Shown here one piece after another: positions 52,750 to 61,289 of a stretch of 64,000 nt of DNA. The notes under the pieces were generated by a model. It worked only from the letters and a program-made list of their open reading frames with translations. It searched no databases and was not told the origin of the DNA. Origin of the DNA: JAJEAD01 sp964420925 (GTDB taxonomy: Bacteria > Pseudomonadota > Gammaproteobacteria > HK1). Position 1 is the stretch's first letter, and each line of letters begins with the position of its first letter. The translations under genes were made by a program, and so were the position numbers. Where the stretch lies: contig CAYQVB010000043.1 in the NCBI GenBank assembly GCA_964420925.1, positions 1 to 64,000 on the forward strand, read 5' to 3'.

Positions 52750-52885
52750 ACACTCCCAAGGCACTTTCCACAACATATCGTCATTCGCGGATCCCGCTCA
52801 CCAAGTGAACGATCGGCAATACAACACCCGTTACGTGCACGCGGAGCCCCACTCGGTGGAGCGCCGGTCGGGGAGCCTCGACCGC

Positions 52886-53824
52886 ATGATGGTGTTCTCG
52901 GGCAACGCCAACCGGCCGCTGGCCCAGGACATCGCGCGGCGCCTGAACATGTCACTGTCCCGCGCCGTCGTCGGGCGATTCAGCGACGGCGAGGTGATGG
53001 TCGAGATCATCGACTCCGTGCGCGGCCAGGACGTCTTCGTGGTGCAACCCACCTGCCGTCCGGTCAACGAGAGCCTGATGGAGCTGTTGGTGATGATCGA
53101 TGCGGTGCGCCGATCCTCCGCAGCCCGGGTCACCGCGGTGATCCCCTACTTCGGCTACGCGCGCCAGGATCGCCGCCCGCGGGCGGCGCGGGTGTCCATA
53201 TCGGCCAAGGTGGTGGCGGACATGATCTCGGAGGCGGGTGCGGACCGGGTGCTCACCATGGACCTGCACGCCGATCAGATCGTGGGGTTCTTCAACATTC
53301 CGGTCGACAACATCTACGCCTCGCCCGTGTTGCTGGGAGACGTGTACCGGCACTGGCGCGCCGACCACATCGTCGTCTCTCCCGACGTCGGGGGCGTGGT
53401 CCGGGCGCGCGCGCTCGCGAAGCGCCTGGACGATGCCGATCTCGCGATCATCGACAAGCGCCGCCCGCGCGAGAACGAGGCGGAGGTGATGAACATCATC
53501 GGCGACGTCGACGGCCGCATTTGCGTGATCGTGGACGACATCGCCGATACCGTCGGCACCCTGTGCAACGCCGCGCTCGCGCTGAAGGCGCAGGGGGCGA
53601 AGGGTGTCGTCGCCTACTGCACGCACCCGGTGCTCTCCGGCCCCGCGGTCGAGCGCATCGAGAACTCCAAGCTCGACGAGCTGGTGGTGAGCGACACCAT
53701 CCCCCTCGACGGGCGCGCATCGCAATGCCCGCGCATTCGCCAGCTCAGCGTCGCCGAGCTGCTCGCGGAGAGCATGCGCCGCGTCAACGAGGAAGCGTCG
53801 ATCGGCGAGTTGTTCATGGATTGA
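52886..53824 (+). CDS. prs: Ribose-phosphate pyrophosphokinase
   Basis: Makes PRPP from ribose 5-phosphate and ATP; 312 residues from the ATG at 52886, close to the usual 315. The pattern is complete (SGNANRPLAQ, RFSDGEV, FGYARQDRR, MDLHADQIVGFF, SPDVGGVVRAR). The PRPP-binding loop reads DDIADTVGTL, with Val223 where most bacteria have Gly or Ala. The frame stays open to a GTG at 52805 but that leader lacks a ribosome binding site. Confidence 0.95.
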   Translation: MMVFSGNANRPLAQDIARRLNMSLSRAVVGRFSDGEVMVEIIDSVRGQDVFVVQPTCRPVNESLMELLVMIDAVRRSSAARVTAVIPYFGYARQDRRPRAARVSISAKVVADMISEAGADRVLTMDLHADQIVGFFNIPVDNIYASPVLLGDVYRHWRADHIVVSPDVGGVVRARALAKRLDDADLAIIDKRRPRENEAEVMNIIGDVDGRICVIVDDIADTVGTLCNAALALKAQGAKGVVAYCTHPVLSGPAVERIENSKLDELVVSDTIPLDGRASQCPRIRQLSVAELLAESMRRVNEEASIGELFMD

Positions 53825-53842
53825 GAGAAACTGGAGCAAAGC

Positions 53843-54523
53843 ATGAATCAGTTCGAAGTCATCGCCGAGCCGCGCCACGCGCTCGGCAAGGGGGCGAGCC
53901 GGCGCCTGCGGCGCGCGGGTCGACTGCCGGGAGTGCTCTACGGCGCCGGCAAGGATCCCGTCTCGATCTCGCTCGAGTCGAGCCGGATCAACAAGCAAAT
54001 GGAAAACGAGGCCTTCTTCTCGCACATCCTCGCCGTCAAGGTGGGGAACGAGGAAGCTCAGGCGGTGGTGAAGGAGCTGCAGCGCGACCCCGCCACGAGC
54101 CAGATCCTGCACGTGGACCTGCAGAGGGTGAGCAGCACCGAAGAGCTGCACATGCGGGTGCCGCTGCACTTCATGAACGAGGAAGACTCTCCCGGCCGCC
54201 GCCACGGAGGCGTGATCAGCCATCTGATGGTGGACGTGGAAATCGGCTGTCTGCCCCGGGACCTGCCCGAGTACATCGAAGTGGACATGTCCGGCCTGGA
54301 CGTCGGCGACTCGCTGCATCTCTCCGAGCTCGTGATGCCGGAGCGGGTGCGCCTGATGGCCCTGGTGCACGATCCCGACAACGATCAGCCGCTGGTCACC
54401 GTCCAGCACCCGCAGAAGCTCGAAGCGGCGGATGCGGCCGAGGACGAGGAGATCGGCGAGGGCGAGGAGGCTGCCGCGCCTTCGGCAGACGCGCCTGCGG
54501 CAGAAGGCGGCGGCGGAGAGTAG
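53843..54523 (+). CDS. rplY: 50S ribosomal protein L25 (long, CTC type)
   Basis: 5S-rRNA-binding protein of 226 residues, the long TL5/CTC form. The L25 domain (QFEVIAEPRHALGKGASRRLRRAGRLPGVLYG) is followed by the beta domain (SDGVISHLMVDVEI-like, DVGDSLHLSEL) and an acidic, alanine-rich tail ending EGGGGE. It is 18 bases after prs. Confidence 0.96.
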   Translation: MNQFEVIAEPRHALGKGASRRLRRAGRLPGVLYGAGKDPVSISLESSRINKQMENEAFFSHILAVKVGNEEAQAVVKELQRDPATSQILHVDLQRVSSTEELHMRVPLHFMNEEDSPGRRHGGVISHLMVDVEIGCLPRDLPEYIEVDMSGLDVGDSLHLSELVMPERVRLMALVHDPDNDQPLVTVQHPQKLEAADAAEDEEIGEGEEAAAPSADAPAAEGGGGE

Positions 54524-54706
54524 CTCCGCCGACCTCCGGCTCCGCGCTCGGCATTGGACCGACCTCCGTGCCGGAAGTGCGAGTTCCATGCTTTGCGTCG
54601 CTTCGCCGGGGCCTCGACTCCGGCGTCCTCCACTCGAATCGGTGAGGCCGTGGCCGGGCGGAGGCACCAGGTCCGCACGCCCTGTCGATGAGGTATAGAA
54701 CGAACG

Positions 54707-55333
54707 GTGCCGGAGCATATCCCCTTCTCCCTCGTCGCCGGACTCGGCAATCCCGGACCGCGTTACGCCGACACCCGGCACAACGCGGGATTCCGTCTCG
54801 TCGACCTGCTGGCGGAGCGCCACGGCGCGGCCTTCAGGTCCTCGACGCGCTTTTTCGGCGAGACCGCCGAGCTGCGCGTCGAGGGTCGCCCGGTGCGGCT
54901 GCTCAAGCCCCACACCTTCATGAACCACAGCGGCCGGGCGGTCGCCGCGATGTCGCATTTCTTTCGCTGCCCGGCGGAGGGGATCCTGGTGGCGCACGAC
55001 GAGATCGACCTTCCCCCCGGCACCCTGCGCCTGAAGCGCGGCGGGGGCACCGGCGGGCACCGCGGCCTCGAGGACATCGTTCCCGCTCTCGGCTCCCGTG
55101 CCTTCTCCCGTATCCGGATCGGCGTGGGGCATCCCGGCTCGGCACCGGAAGTCATCGGCCATGTCCTGCGACGCGCTCCGGCGGGGGAGCAGGCGCTCAT
55201 CGACGAGGCGATCGAGAGCGTGCTTCCCCACTTCGAGTCCATGCTCGACGGGAACCTCGAGCCCGCGATGAACGTGCTGCACACCCGTAGTAGAGTCGCG
55301 AGCGAGCAGAGCGAAGATCGGGAGGCCAGGTAA
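54707..55333 (+). CDS. pth: Peptidyl-tRNA hydrolase
   Basis: Releases peptides from tRNA that has left the ribosome; 208 residues. Active-site His25 is in RHNAG, and AGLGNPG, KPHTFMN, HDEIDLPPG and GGGTGGHRGL are the family motifs. The GTG at 54707 is the start. The stop overlaps the RidA-type gene by one base (TAATG), so the two are coupled. ychF, the usual next gene in related genomes, is not present. Confidence 0.96.
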   Translation: MPEHIPFSLVAGLGNPGPRYADTRHNAGFRLVDLLAERHGAAFRSSTRFFGETAELRVEGRPVRLLKPHTFMNHSGRAVAAMSHFFRCPAEGILVAHDEIDLPPGTLRLKRGGGTGGHRGLEDIVPALGSRAFSRIRIGVGHPGSAPEVIGHVLRRAPAGEQALIDEAIESVLPHFESMLDGNLEPAMNVLHTRSRVASEQSEDREAR

Positions 55334-56562
55334 TGGAGAAACGTCATGTGTGGCCCGAGGGTCACTGGAACTGGCCCATCGACGTGACCCACAAGCACGG
55401 GGTGCGGTGCGGGGAGATGATCTGGGTCGGCGGCCAGGTGGACCTGACCCCGGAGGGGGCCGTGTGCAATGCGGGCGATCTCGCCGCCCAGACCCGGAGC
55501 GTGATGGCCCATTTCGCCCGCGTGCTCGAAGAGCTCGACTGCGATCTCCGGGACCTCGTGATCCTGCATTGCTTCTATGTGAACGACGGCGGTGTGGACG
55601 AGGCGGAGTTTCTCGCTTCGGTCGCCGAGTGCCTGCCCTCCGGCGCCCGCCCGGCGGTGACCGCGGTGCCGGTTCCCTGGCTCGCCTACGAAGGGCTCCA
55701 GGTCGAGATCGAGGGCTACGCGATGCGCCGGGAGGGCGGGGAGCGGACTCCTCGCACGCATTCGGACTCTGGCTCGCCCCTGCCCCCGCCCTTCTGCCAG
55801 GGAGTGCGGAGCGGCAAGATGATCTTCGTGTCCGCGCAGTCTCCGCTGGACCCGGCCGGGGTGGTGCTGCATCCCGGGGACATCGTCGCCCAGACCCGGC
55901 AGGTGATGGCCCAGGTTCGCGACGTGCTGGCGGAGTTCGGAGCGGACTTCGACGACGTGGTGAAGCTCAATCGCTGGTACGCGGGCGATGTGGGCATCGC
56001 GTCCTTCGAGCCGGCCGCGCTCGCCTGCGCCGCCCACTTCCGCGAGCCGGGACCCGCCGCCACCGGCATCCCCGTCCCCCGGCACGCGAACGACGAGGTC
56101 AAGATCAAGATCGCGGTGGTGGCGATGCGGGGCGAGGACGGCCGGCGCCTGCCCCGCCGGCACGTGTGGCCGGATTCGCTCTGGGACTGGCACGTGCACC
56201 TGCCCTACAAGCACGGACTGCAGTGCGAAGAAATGATCTTCACCGGGGGACAGGTGTCGCTCGACAAGCAGGGCCGGGCGGTGCACCCGAACGATCTCTC
56301 CGCGCAGACCCACCAGGCGATGGTCCACATCGGCACCATCCTGAACGAGCTCGGGGCGGACTACGCAGACGTGTGCAAGATGATCGCGATCTACGCAGGC
56401 AACTGCGGCGCGGAGGCGCTGCACGCGAACCTGCCGATCCGCTCTTCCTACTTCGCCGACCCCGGGCCCGCCACCACCGGCATTCCCATGCCGGTGCTCG
56501 CCTACGACGCGATGATGGTGGAGATCGACGCGTTCGCGATGAAGCGCGGGAACGCGAGGTGA
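55333..56562 (+). CDS. Protein with three tandem RidA/YjgF-type domains
   Basis: Protein of 409 residues that reads as three Rid domains: about 1-133, 140-266 and 275-405. Domains 1 and 3 begin alike (RHVWPEGHWNWP / RHVWPDSLWDWH) and share GGQVDL / GGQVSL. RidA enzymes hydrolyse reactive enamines/imines with an arginine; Arg106 in GARPAVTAV fits only in domain 1, whereas the equivalents in domains 2 and 3 read GPAATGI and GPATTGI. RidA proteins work as homotrimers, so this chain may fold as a built-in trimer. Linked to pth by TAATG, and 187 bases before the acyl-CoA dehydrogenase gene. Substrate unknown. Confidence 0.88.
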   Translation: MEKRHVWPEGHWNWPIDVTHKHGVRCGEMIWVGGQVDLTPEGAVCNAGDLAAQTRSVMAHFARVLEELDCDLRDLVILHCFYVNDGGVDEAEFLASVAECLPSGARPAVTAVPVPWLAYEGLQVEIEGYAMRREGGERTPRTHSDSGSPLPPPFCQGVRSGKMIFVSAQSPLDPAGVVLHPGDIVAQTRQVMAQVRDVLAEFGADFDDVVKLNRWYAGDVGIASFEPAALACAAHFREPGPAATGIPVPRHANDEVKIKIAVVAMRGEDGRRLPRRHVWPDSLWDWHVHLPYKHGLQCEEMIFTGGQVSLDKQGRAVHPNDLSAQTHQAMVHIGTILNELGADYADVCKMIAIYAGNCGAEALHANLPIRSSYFADPGPATTGIPMPVLAYDAMMVEIDAFAMKRGNAR

Positions 56563-56645
56563 GCTGGCCACGCTCAGTGGACCTGTCCCCGCTGTCGTGC
56601 AAGGAACGTCGAGGCAGTACGCGCGTTCGAGTCGTCTGTTCCAGT

Positions 56646-56667
56646 GATTCCCGCGCAAGCGGGAATC
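56646..56667. repeat. REP-like hairpin (family A)
   Basis: GATTCCCGC and GCGGGAATC form a perfect nine-base stem with a GCAA loop, followed by CCACGAGAAACAACGAG, which also resembles the flank of the repeat near 5664-5673 (reverse strand). It lies in the gap before the acyl-CoA dehydrogenase gene. Confidence 0.7.
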
Positions 56668-56749
56668 CACGAGAAACAACGAGTGAGGGGATCTTCCCTG
56701 AAGGCGGGGAAGACGCCGCCTCCGCGTTCGGAGCCGCAGGTCGAACGAC

Positions 56750-57952
56750 GTGAACCTGGACTATGGTCCCGAGCTCAGCGCGTTCCGCGACGAGGTGCGG
56801 CGCTTCGTCGAGGAAGAGGTCCCCGAGCCCTTGCGGGTGAAAACGCGCGCGGAGCACTTTTCCCTCGGCCAGGAGGATCAGCGCCGATTCCATCGCGCGC
56901 TCTACGAACGAGGCGGGTGGAGCTGTCCAAGCTGGCCCCGGGAGTGGGGTGGCCCCGGCTGGAGCTATCCGCAGCAGTACGTGTTCGAACGCGAGCTCGC
57001 GCTCGGAGGCGCGCCGCGCGTCAACCAGTACGGCTCGATGATGATCGGACCCGCGATCATGGAATTCGGCACGCGGGAACAGCAGGAGCGCTTCCTGCCG
57101 GCGATCCTCCGGGCCGACGTGCTCTGGTGCCAGGGCTTCTCCGAACCGAACGCCGGCTCGGATCTGGCTTCTCTGCGCTGCCGGGCAGTGCGCGATGGCG
57201 ACGAGTACATCATCAACGGCGCCAAGGTCTGGACCAGCGATGCCCACTTCTCGGACTGGATTTTCGGTCTCTTCCGCACCGACAGCTCGGGCAAGTGCCA
57301 GCACGGCATCACGCTGCTGCTGGTCGACCTTTCGAATCCCGGTATCGAAGTGCGTCCCATCGTCAAGTTCGAGGGCGTGCAAGAGGTGAATCAGGTCACC
57401 TTCGATGACGTGCGGGTGCCGGCGAGCCAGCGCATCGGCGAGGAGCACCAGGGCTGGACTGCGGCCAAGTACATCCTCGGCAACGAACGTTTCGGCACCG
57501 CGGAGGTCTCACGTACCTGGGCGAGCTTCGATCGCCTGAAGAGGCTCGCGGCGCGCGTTTCGGAGGGTGGCCGCCGCCTCGAAACGGAGCGCGATTTCGC
57601 AGCCAAGATGGCCGAAACGGAGATCGCGCTACGCGCCCTGGAGCTCACTGAAATGCGATTCCTCTTCGGCCCCGGAGGCCCGGAAGCAATGGGAGCGGAA
57701 GCGTCGATGCTGAAGATAAGGGGCACTGAGCTCCAGCAGCGCGTATCCGAGCTCACGGTGGAGGCGCTCGACCACTACGCCCACCCGCAGGTCCACGAGC
57801 AGGCGGAGCCGGGCTTCAACGGCGCCCTCGTCGGCCCCTGGGAAACGGGCTATGCGTCGCGCAGCTACTTCAGCCTGCGGGCCGCCTCGATCTACTCCGG
57901 CTCCAACGAGATCCAGCGCAACATTATCGCGAAGGTCGTGCTCGGACTGTAG
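56750..57952 (+). CDS. Acyl-CoA dehydrogenase
   Basis: FAD-dependent dehydrogenase of 400 residues. WCQGFSEPNAGSDLASL is the FAD/substrate loop, and the C-terminal end SIYSGSNEIQRNIIAKVVLGL is the usual signature of this large acyl-CoA dehydrogenase subgroup (not the glutaryl type). The start is GTG at 56750. It follows the Rid-domain gene, but a hairpin repeat separates them, so co-transcription is uncertain. Confidence 0.92.
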   Translation: MNLDYGPELSAFRDEVRRFVEEEVPEPLRVKTRAEHFSLGQEDQRRFHRALYERGGWSCPSWPREWGGPGWSYPQQYVFERELALGGAPRVNQYGSMMIGPAIMEFGTREQQERFLPAILRADVLWCQGFSEPNAGSDLASLRCRAVRDGDEYIINGAKVWTSDAHFSDWIFGLFRTDSSGKCQHGITLLLVDLSNPGIEVRPIVKFEGVQEVNQVTFDDVRVPASQRIGEEHQGWTAAKYILGNERFGTAEVSRTWASFDRLKRLAARVSEGGRRLETERDFAAKMAETEIALRALELTEMRFLFGPGGPEAMGAEASMLKIRGTELQQRVSELTVEALDHYAHPQVHEQAEPGFNGALVGPWETGYASRSYFSLRAASIYSGSNEIQRNIIAKVVLGL

Positions 57953-58236
57953 GATAGCCGGGCGCGACCTGAGCCAAGGATGAGACGGAATGCGCAGTCA
58001 GCGCCTGTTCGATAGTCTCTCCACTGAGCGCTCGAACTCGAATCGCTCCAGCAGCGACGTCTTCTTCTTCGCAAGATGTATCCCGTACTCGGGTTCCCTG
58101 GCACTGGGAAATAGTGGGGGATTGTATCGATGACTTGACGCCGCCCCGCTGAGTCAGCGCCGGGGTTCCGCATGGCCAAGAGTGGGGTGTTGCGCGAAGG
58201 TCAACACCTTGCATCGCGACATTGACATGCAGAATC

Positions 58237-59268
58237 TCAGCCGGGTTTGCGGGCGATGAAACAATAGAGCGGCGTGAATATGCCCGTCTTGCCGCCCGTG
58301 ACGTAGGCGTTGGCCGTTCTGTCCATCAATTGAACGAGGTCCGCGGCACCGTCGGGAAAGAGCCGGAACGCCTCCGCCAATCGCAGACCCCCGAATATCG
58401 CCTTGCGGCCCAAGGGCGTCCTGCGAAACAAGTTGCGCAACGTGCCGCTCAGACCTTCCATGGGTCGATACCAGGGTATGCCCCGGCCTTCCCTGTCGTC
58501 CCTGTCCGCCGCCTCAATGACGTCGAATCCCGCAGACTCAAGCGCACGATTCACCTCCGAGAACGTGGCGATATCTTTCAGGGCAATTCCCAGCTCGAGT
58601 TCGTGCTTGACGGTGCGGTGAAGGTTGTCGTCGGGGTCAAACTTCTCTGTCATGCACATCTCCTGACCCCAAAGGCGCGCGCCCGGTTTCAGCACACGAT
58701 AGATCTCCGCAAACGCGCGCTCCTTGTCCGGCGCGTGGCACGTCGACTCGATCGCATAACCCGCATCGAACGAGTCGGCTTCGATCGCGCTCATGTCCAT
58801 GAAGTCGCACTTGATGTACTCGGCCAAATCGTCGAGCCCCGCCTCGATGTTCCTCCGCCTGGCCTCCTCCAGCTGCCGTTCGTTATTGTTGATGCAGACA
58901 ACCCTGGCGCCGCTTTCGCGGGCGACCCGCCGCATGGGGCCTCCCACTCCGCAGCCGACATCGACGACCACCATGCCCTCTCGCAAACCCAGCTTATCGA
59001 TCATCAGGCGCTGATGGCGAGCGAGCGATGTCTCCAGCGATTCATCGCCCGTCAATGGCGCAAAGTGCAGGGACTCGCTCCACCCGAATTGCATGATGTC
59101 GTTGCACAATGAGTAGTAATCGTTCACCGTCTCGGTGAAGTCATAATTGCTGCCATCGGCTTCGGCCTGCCTCATTCTGTTAGGCCAATCGTGAAAGCGT
59201 GCGACGCGACTGCGGACGTCCCGGCCCTGGCGAACGATCTGCAGGAGTCTGAACGGACTTATCGACAT
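58237..59268 (-). CDS. Sterol C-24 methyltransferase (ERG6/SMT-like)
   Basis: SAM-dependent methyltransferase of 343 residues that matches eukaryotic-type sterol C-24 methyltransferase along its length. Diagnostic segments are YYSLCNDIMQFGWSESLHF (51-69), DVGCGVGGP (103-111), YAIESTCHAPDKE (171-183), IPWYRP (264-269) and the C-terminal VTGGKTGIFTP and FIARKP. The known reaction adds a methyl group to the side chain of a sterol. No sterol biosynthesis genes are in the window, and the local base composition looks lower in G+C than its neighbours, both suggesting horizontal gain (inference). Confidence 0.85.
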   Translation of the reverse strand: MSISPFRLLQIVRQGRDVRSRVARFHDWPNRMRQAEADGSNYDFTETVNDYYSLCNDIMQFGWSESLHFAPLTGDESLETSLARHQRLMIDKLGLREGMVVVDVGCGVGGPMRRVARESGARVVCINNNERQLEEARRRNIEAGLDDLAEYIKCDFMDMSAIEADSFDAGYAIESTCHAPDKERAFAEIYRVLKPGARLWGQEMCMTEKFDPDDNLHRTVKHELELGIALKDIATFSEVNRALESAGFDVIEAADRDDREGRGIPWYRPMEGLSGTLRNLFRRTPLGRKAIFGGLRLAEAFRLFPDGAADLVQLMDRTANAYVTGGKTGIFTPLYCFIARKPG

Positions 59269-59545
59269 GTGCCGTTTGTTGAACCTGTCGCGGTTTTCCG
59301 GTCTTGTTGGTCGGTAGCAACGGCGTGGGACGTGTTTGCCGCCGCTACAGTGGTTTGTTTCCTTGTCACATGGGGGAATTCACGCGAGGGTGGCGCCCTT
59401 CGCTGCTGGCGCCGGGCCGTGCACACGTCACAGGAATCGTGAGGTCCCGCCCATTCACCCGGCTCGGGGAGCGACAATCGCGCTTGGCCCTTGTTTCACC
59501 GTCATTTTCTGCCCCTCTTGCCTAGTCATCGATGTAACTCCCTTC

Positions 59546-60952
59546 TCAATGGCGCCGGTCTGCGCGCTGGGCCGCCCGCAAGTGCCGTACGAAGCTCTCT
59601 CTCCACGAAGTGACGTCGTGCTCGCGCACTCCGGCGATGAGCGAGCGCCACCGCTCCTTGCGTTCCGGGAGCGACATGCCGAGCGCGCTGTGCAGGGCAT
59701 CCGCGACTCCCTGGATGTCGTAGGGATTCACGATCAGCGCACCGTCCGCGCCCTGCCTCGCCGCGCCCGCGAAGCGGGACAGCACCAGCACGCCAGGATC
59801 GCGCGCCGACTGCGCCGCCACGTATTCCTTGGCGACGAGGTTCATGCCGTCGCGCAGAGGAGTGACGAGCCCCACTCGCGCGAGACGATAGATGCCGGCC
59901 AGCGCCCGTCGCGAGAAGTTGCGGTTGATATAGCGCAGCGGCGTCCAGTCGAACTCGGAGTACTCGGCGTTGATGGAGCCCGAGAGACCCTCCAGCTCGT
60001 GACGAATGTCGACGTATTCCGGCACGTCCGCCCGCGACGGTGGAGCGAGCTGCACGAAGCTCACCCGGCCCCGGTTTTCGGGGAAGGTCTGGAGAAAGCG
60101 GGCGAAGGCCCGGAATCGCTCGGGCAAACCCTTCGTGTAGTCGAGGCGGTCGACGCCGACGACACCGAGGCGGTTCAGCAATACCCTTGCCATGCGGCTC
60201 GAGTGAGCCTTTGCCTCTTTCGAGACCGCGAAGCGCGCAACCTCTTCCGAGTCGATGCCGATAGGAAAGATTGCGGTCTCCACCTGCCGCCCGTAGGCAT
60301 GCGCGCGGCCCTGCGAATCGACGTGCCCCCTTGCCTCGTGGCTGACGTACTCGTGGAAGCGGCGCCGATCCGACTCGGTCTGGAAGCCGAGCACGTCGTA
60401 GGCGAACAGGGCTCGGATGAGCACGTCGTGCACCGGTAGCGCGGTCAGCACTTCCGGCGAGGGGAAGGGGATGTGCAGGAAGAAGCCCATCGTCTGCCGC
60501 GCCCCCATGCGCCGCAGCTCCTCGCCGAACGCGATCAGGTGATAGTCGTGCACCCAGACCAGGTCGCTCGCCTTGAGCAGGGGCTTCAGCGCGTGCGCAA
60601 AGCGCTGGTTGACCCGGATGTAGCCCTGGTAGTCGTCGCGGTCGAAGCGGGTGAGGTCGGTGCGGTAGTGGAAGAGCGGCCACAGGGTGCGGTTTGCGAA
60701 GCCGTTGTAGTACTCCTCATAGTCTTCGTTCGACAGGTCCGCGGTCATCGCGGCGAGTCGGCCGCGATCGATCTGCCGGGTGGAGACGCGGGTGCTGTCG
60801 GAGACCTTGCCGCTCCAGCCGAACCACAGCCCGCCGGACTCCTTGAGGGCGTCGAGCAGCGCCACCGCGAGTCCGCCGGCCCGCACCGCCTTCTCGGTGA
60901 TGGCGACCCGGTTGCTCACCACGACCAGCCGGCTGAGGTGCTCCGCGCTCAT
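59546..60952 (-). CDS. otsA: Trehalose-6-phosphate synthase
   Basis: GT20 enzyme of 468 residues joining UDP-glucose and glucose 6-phosphate. The N-terminal VVVSNRVA, RAGGLAVALLDAL and FGWSG bind the donor; HDYHL, GFFLHIPFPS and RLDYTKG are family hallmarks, and LRDGMNLVAKEYVA is the C-terminal UDP site. It is divergent from the GH15 gene; no otsB phosphatase gene is seen. The 277-base gap before it to the methyltransferase shows no gene. Confidence 0.95.
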   Translation of the reverse strand: MSAEHLSRLVVVSNRVAITEKAVRAGGLAVALLDALKESGGLWFGWSGKVSDSTRVSTRQIDRGRLAAMTADLSNEDYEEYYNGFANRTLWPLFHYRTDLTRFDRDDYQGYIRVNQRFAHALKPLLKASDLVWVHDYHLIAFGEELRRMGARQTMGFFLHIPFPSPEVLTALPVHDVLIRALFAYDVLGFQTESDRRRFHEYVSHEARGHVDSQGRAHAYGRQVETAIFPIGIDSEEVARFAVSKEAKAHSSRMARVLLNRLGVVGVDRLDYTKGLPERFRAFARFLQTFPENRGRVSFVQLAPPSRADVPEYVDIRHELEGLSGSINAEYSEFDWTPLRYINRNFSRRALAGIYRLARVGLVTPLRDGMNLVAKEYVAAQSARDPGVLVLSRFAGAARQGADGALIVNPYDIQGVADALHSALGMSLPERKERWRSLIAGVREHDVTSWRESFVRHLRAAQRADRRH

Positions 60953-61289
60953 GTCCGGGTCGGGCCTTCGCTTGCCGGGGCTCGCCGAGGCGCATGGCCG
61001 CTCCCACGAGCCCTACCAGAGAGCAGGTCTGAAGATGGATGGCCAGCACTGGCCCGTCTCGGAATCGGTACCCTGCGGCAACAACCCCGGTCGCTTGCGG
61101 GAATCGAGCATTGCCTCGATGCCATCTCGTGCTTCGTGTCCTCGGCCGGTTCGCGCTAGTTCTTCGATTTACCAGATGGGAATCATGTTGGAAAGGGCGG
61201 TGCCGATTGACCGCGGGGCCATCTGCGGGAGAATGGCGGCACGGCGCACGCAAGGGCGGAGCGGCTACCGTCCGGCGCAAAGGGAACCC
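60953..61289. promoter_or_regulatory. Divergent gap between otsA and the GH15 gene
   Basis: The 337-base gap must contain promoters for both genes. No clear boxes, operators or small genes were found. The GH15 reading frame stays open on the left into this region, but its family-like sequence begins only at the ATG at 61290. Confidence 0.4.

Noticed and set aside
52952..55282. A 776-codon open frame on the minus strand across prs, rplY and pth
   Set aside because: It is antisense to three unmistakable genes in a conserved order, shows no family-like motifs and reflects the high G+C content. Other long antisense frames, such as those opposite the transporter genes at 5-8 kb, were rejected for the same reason.
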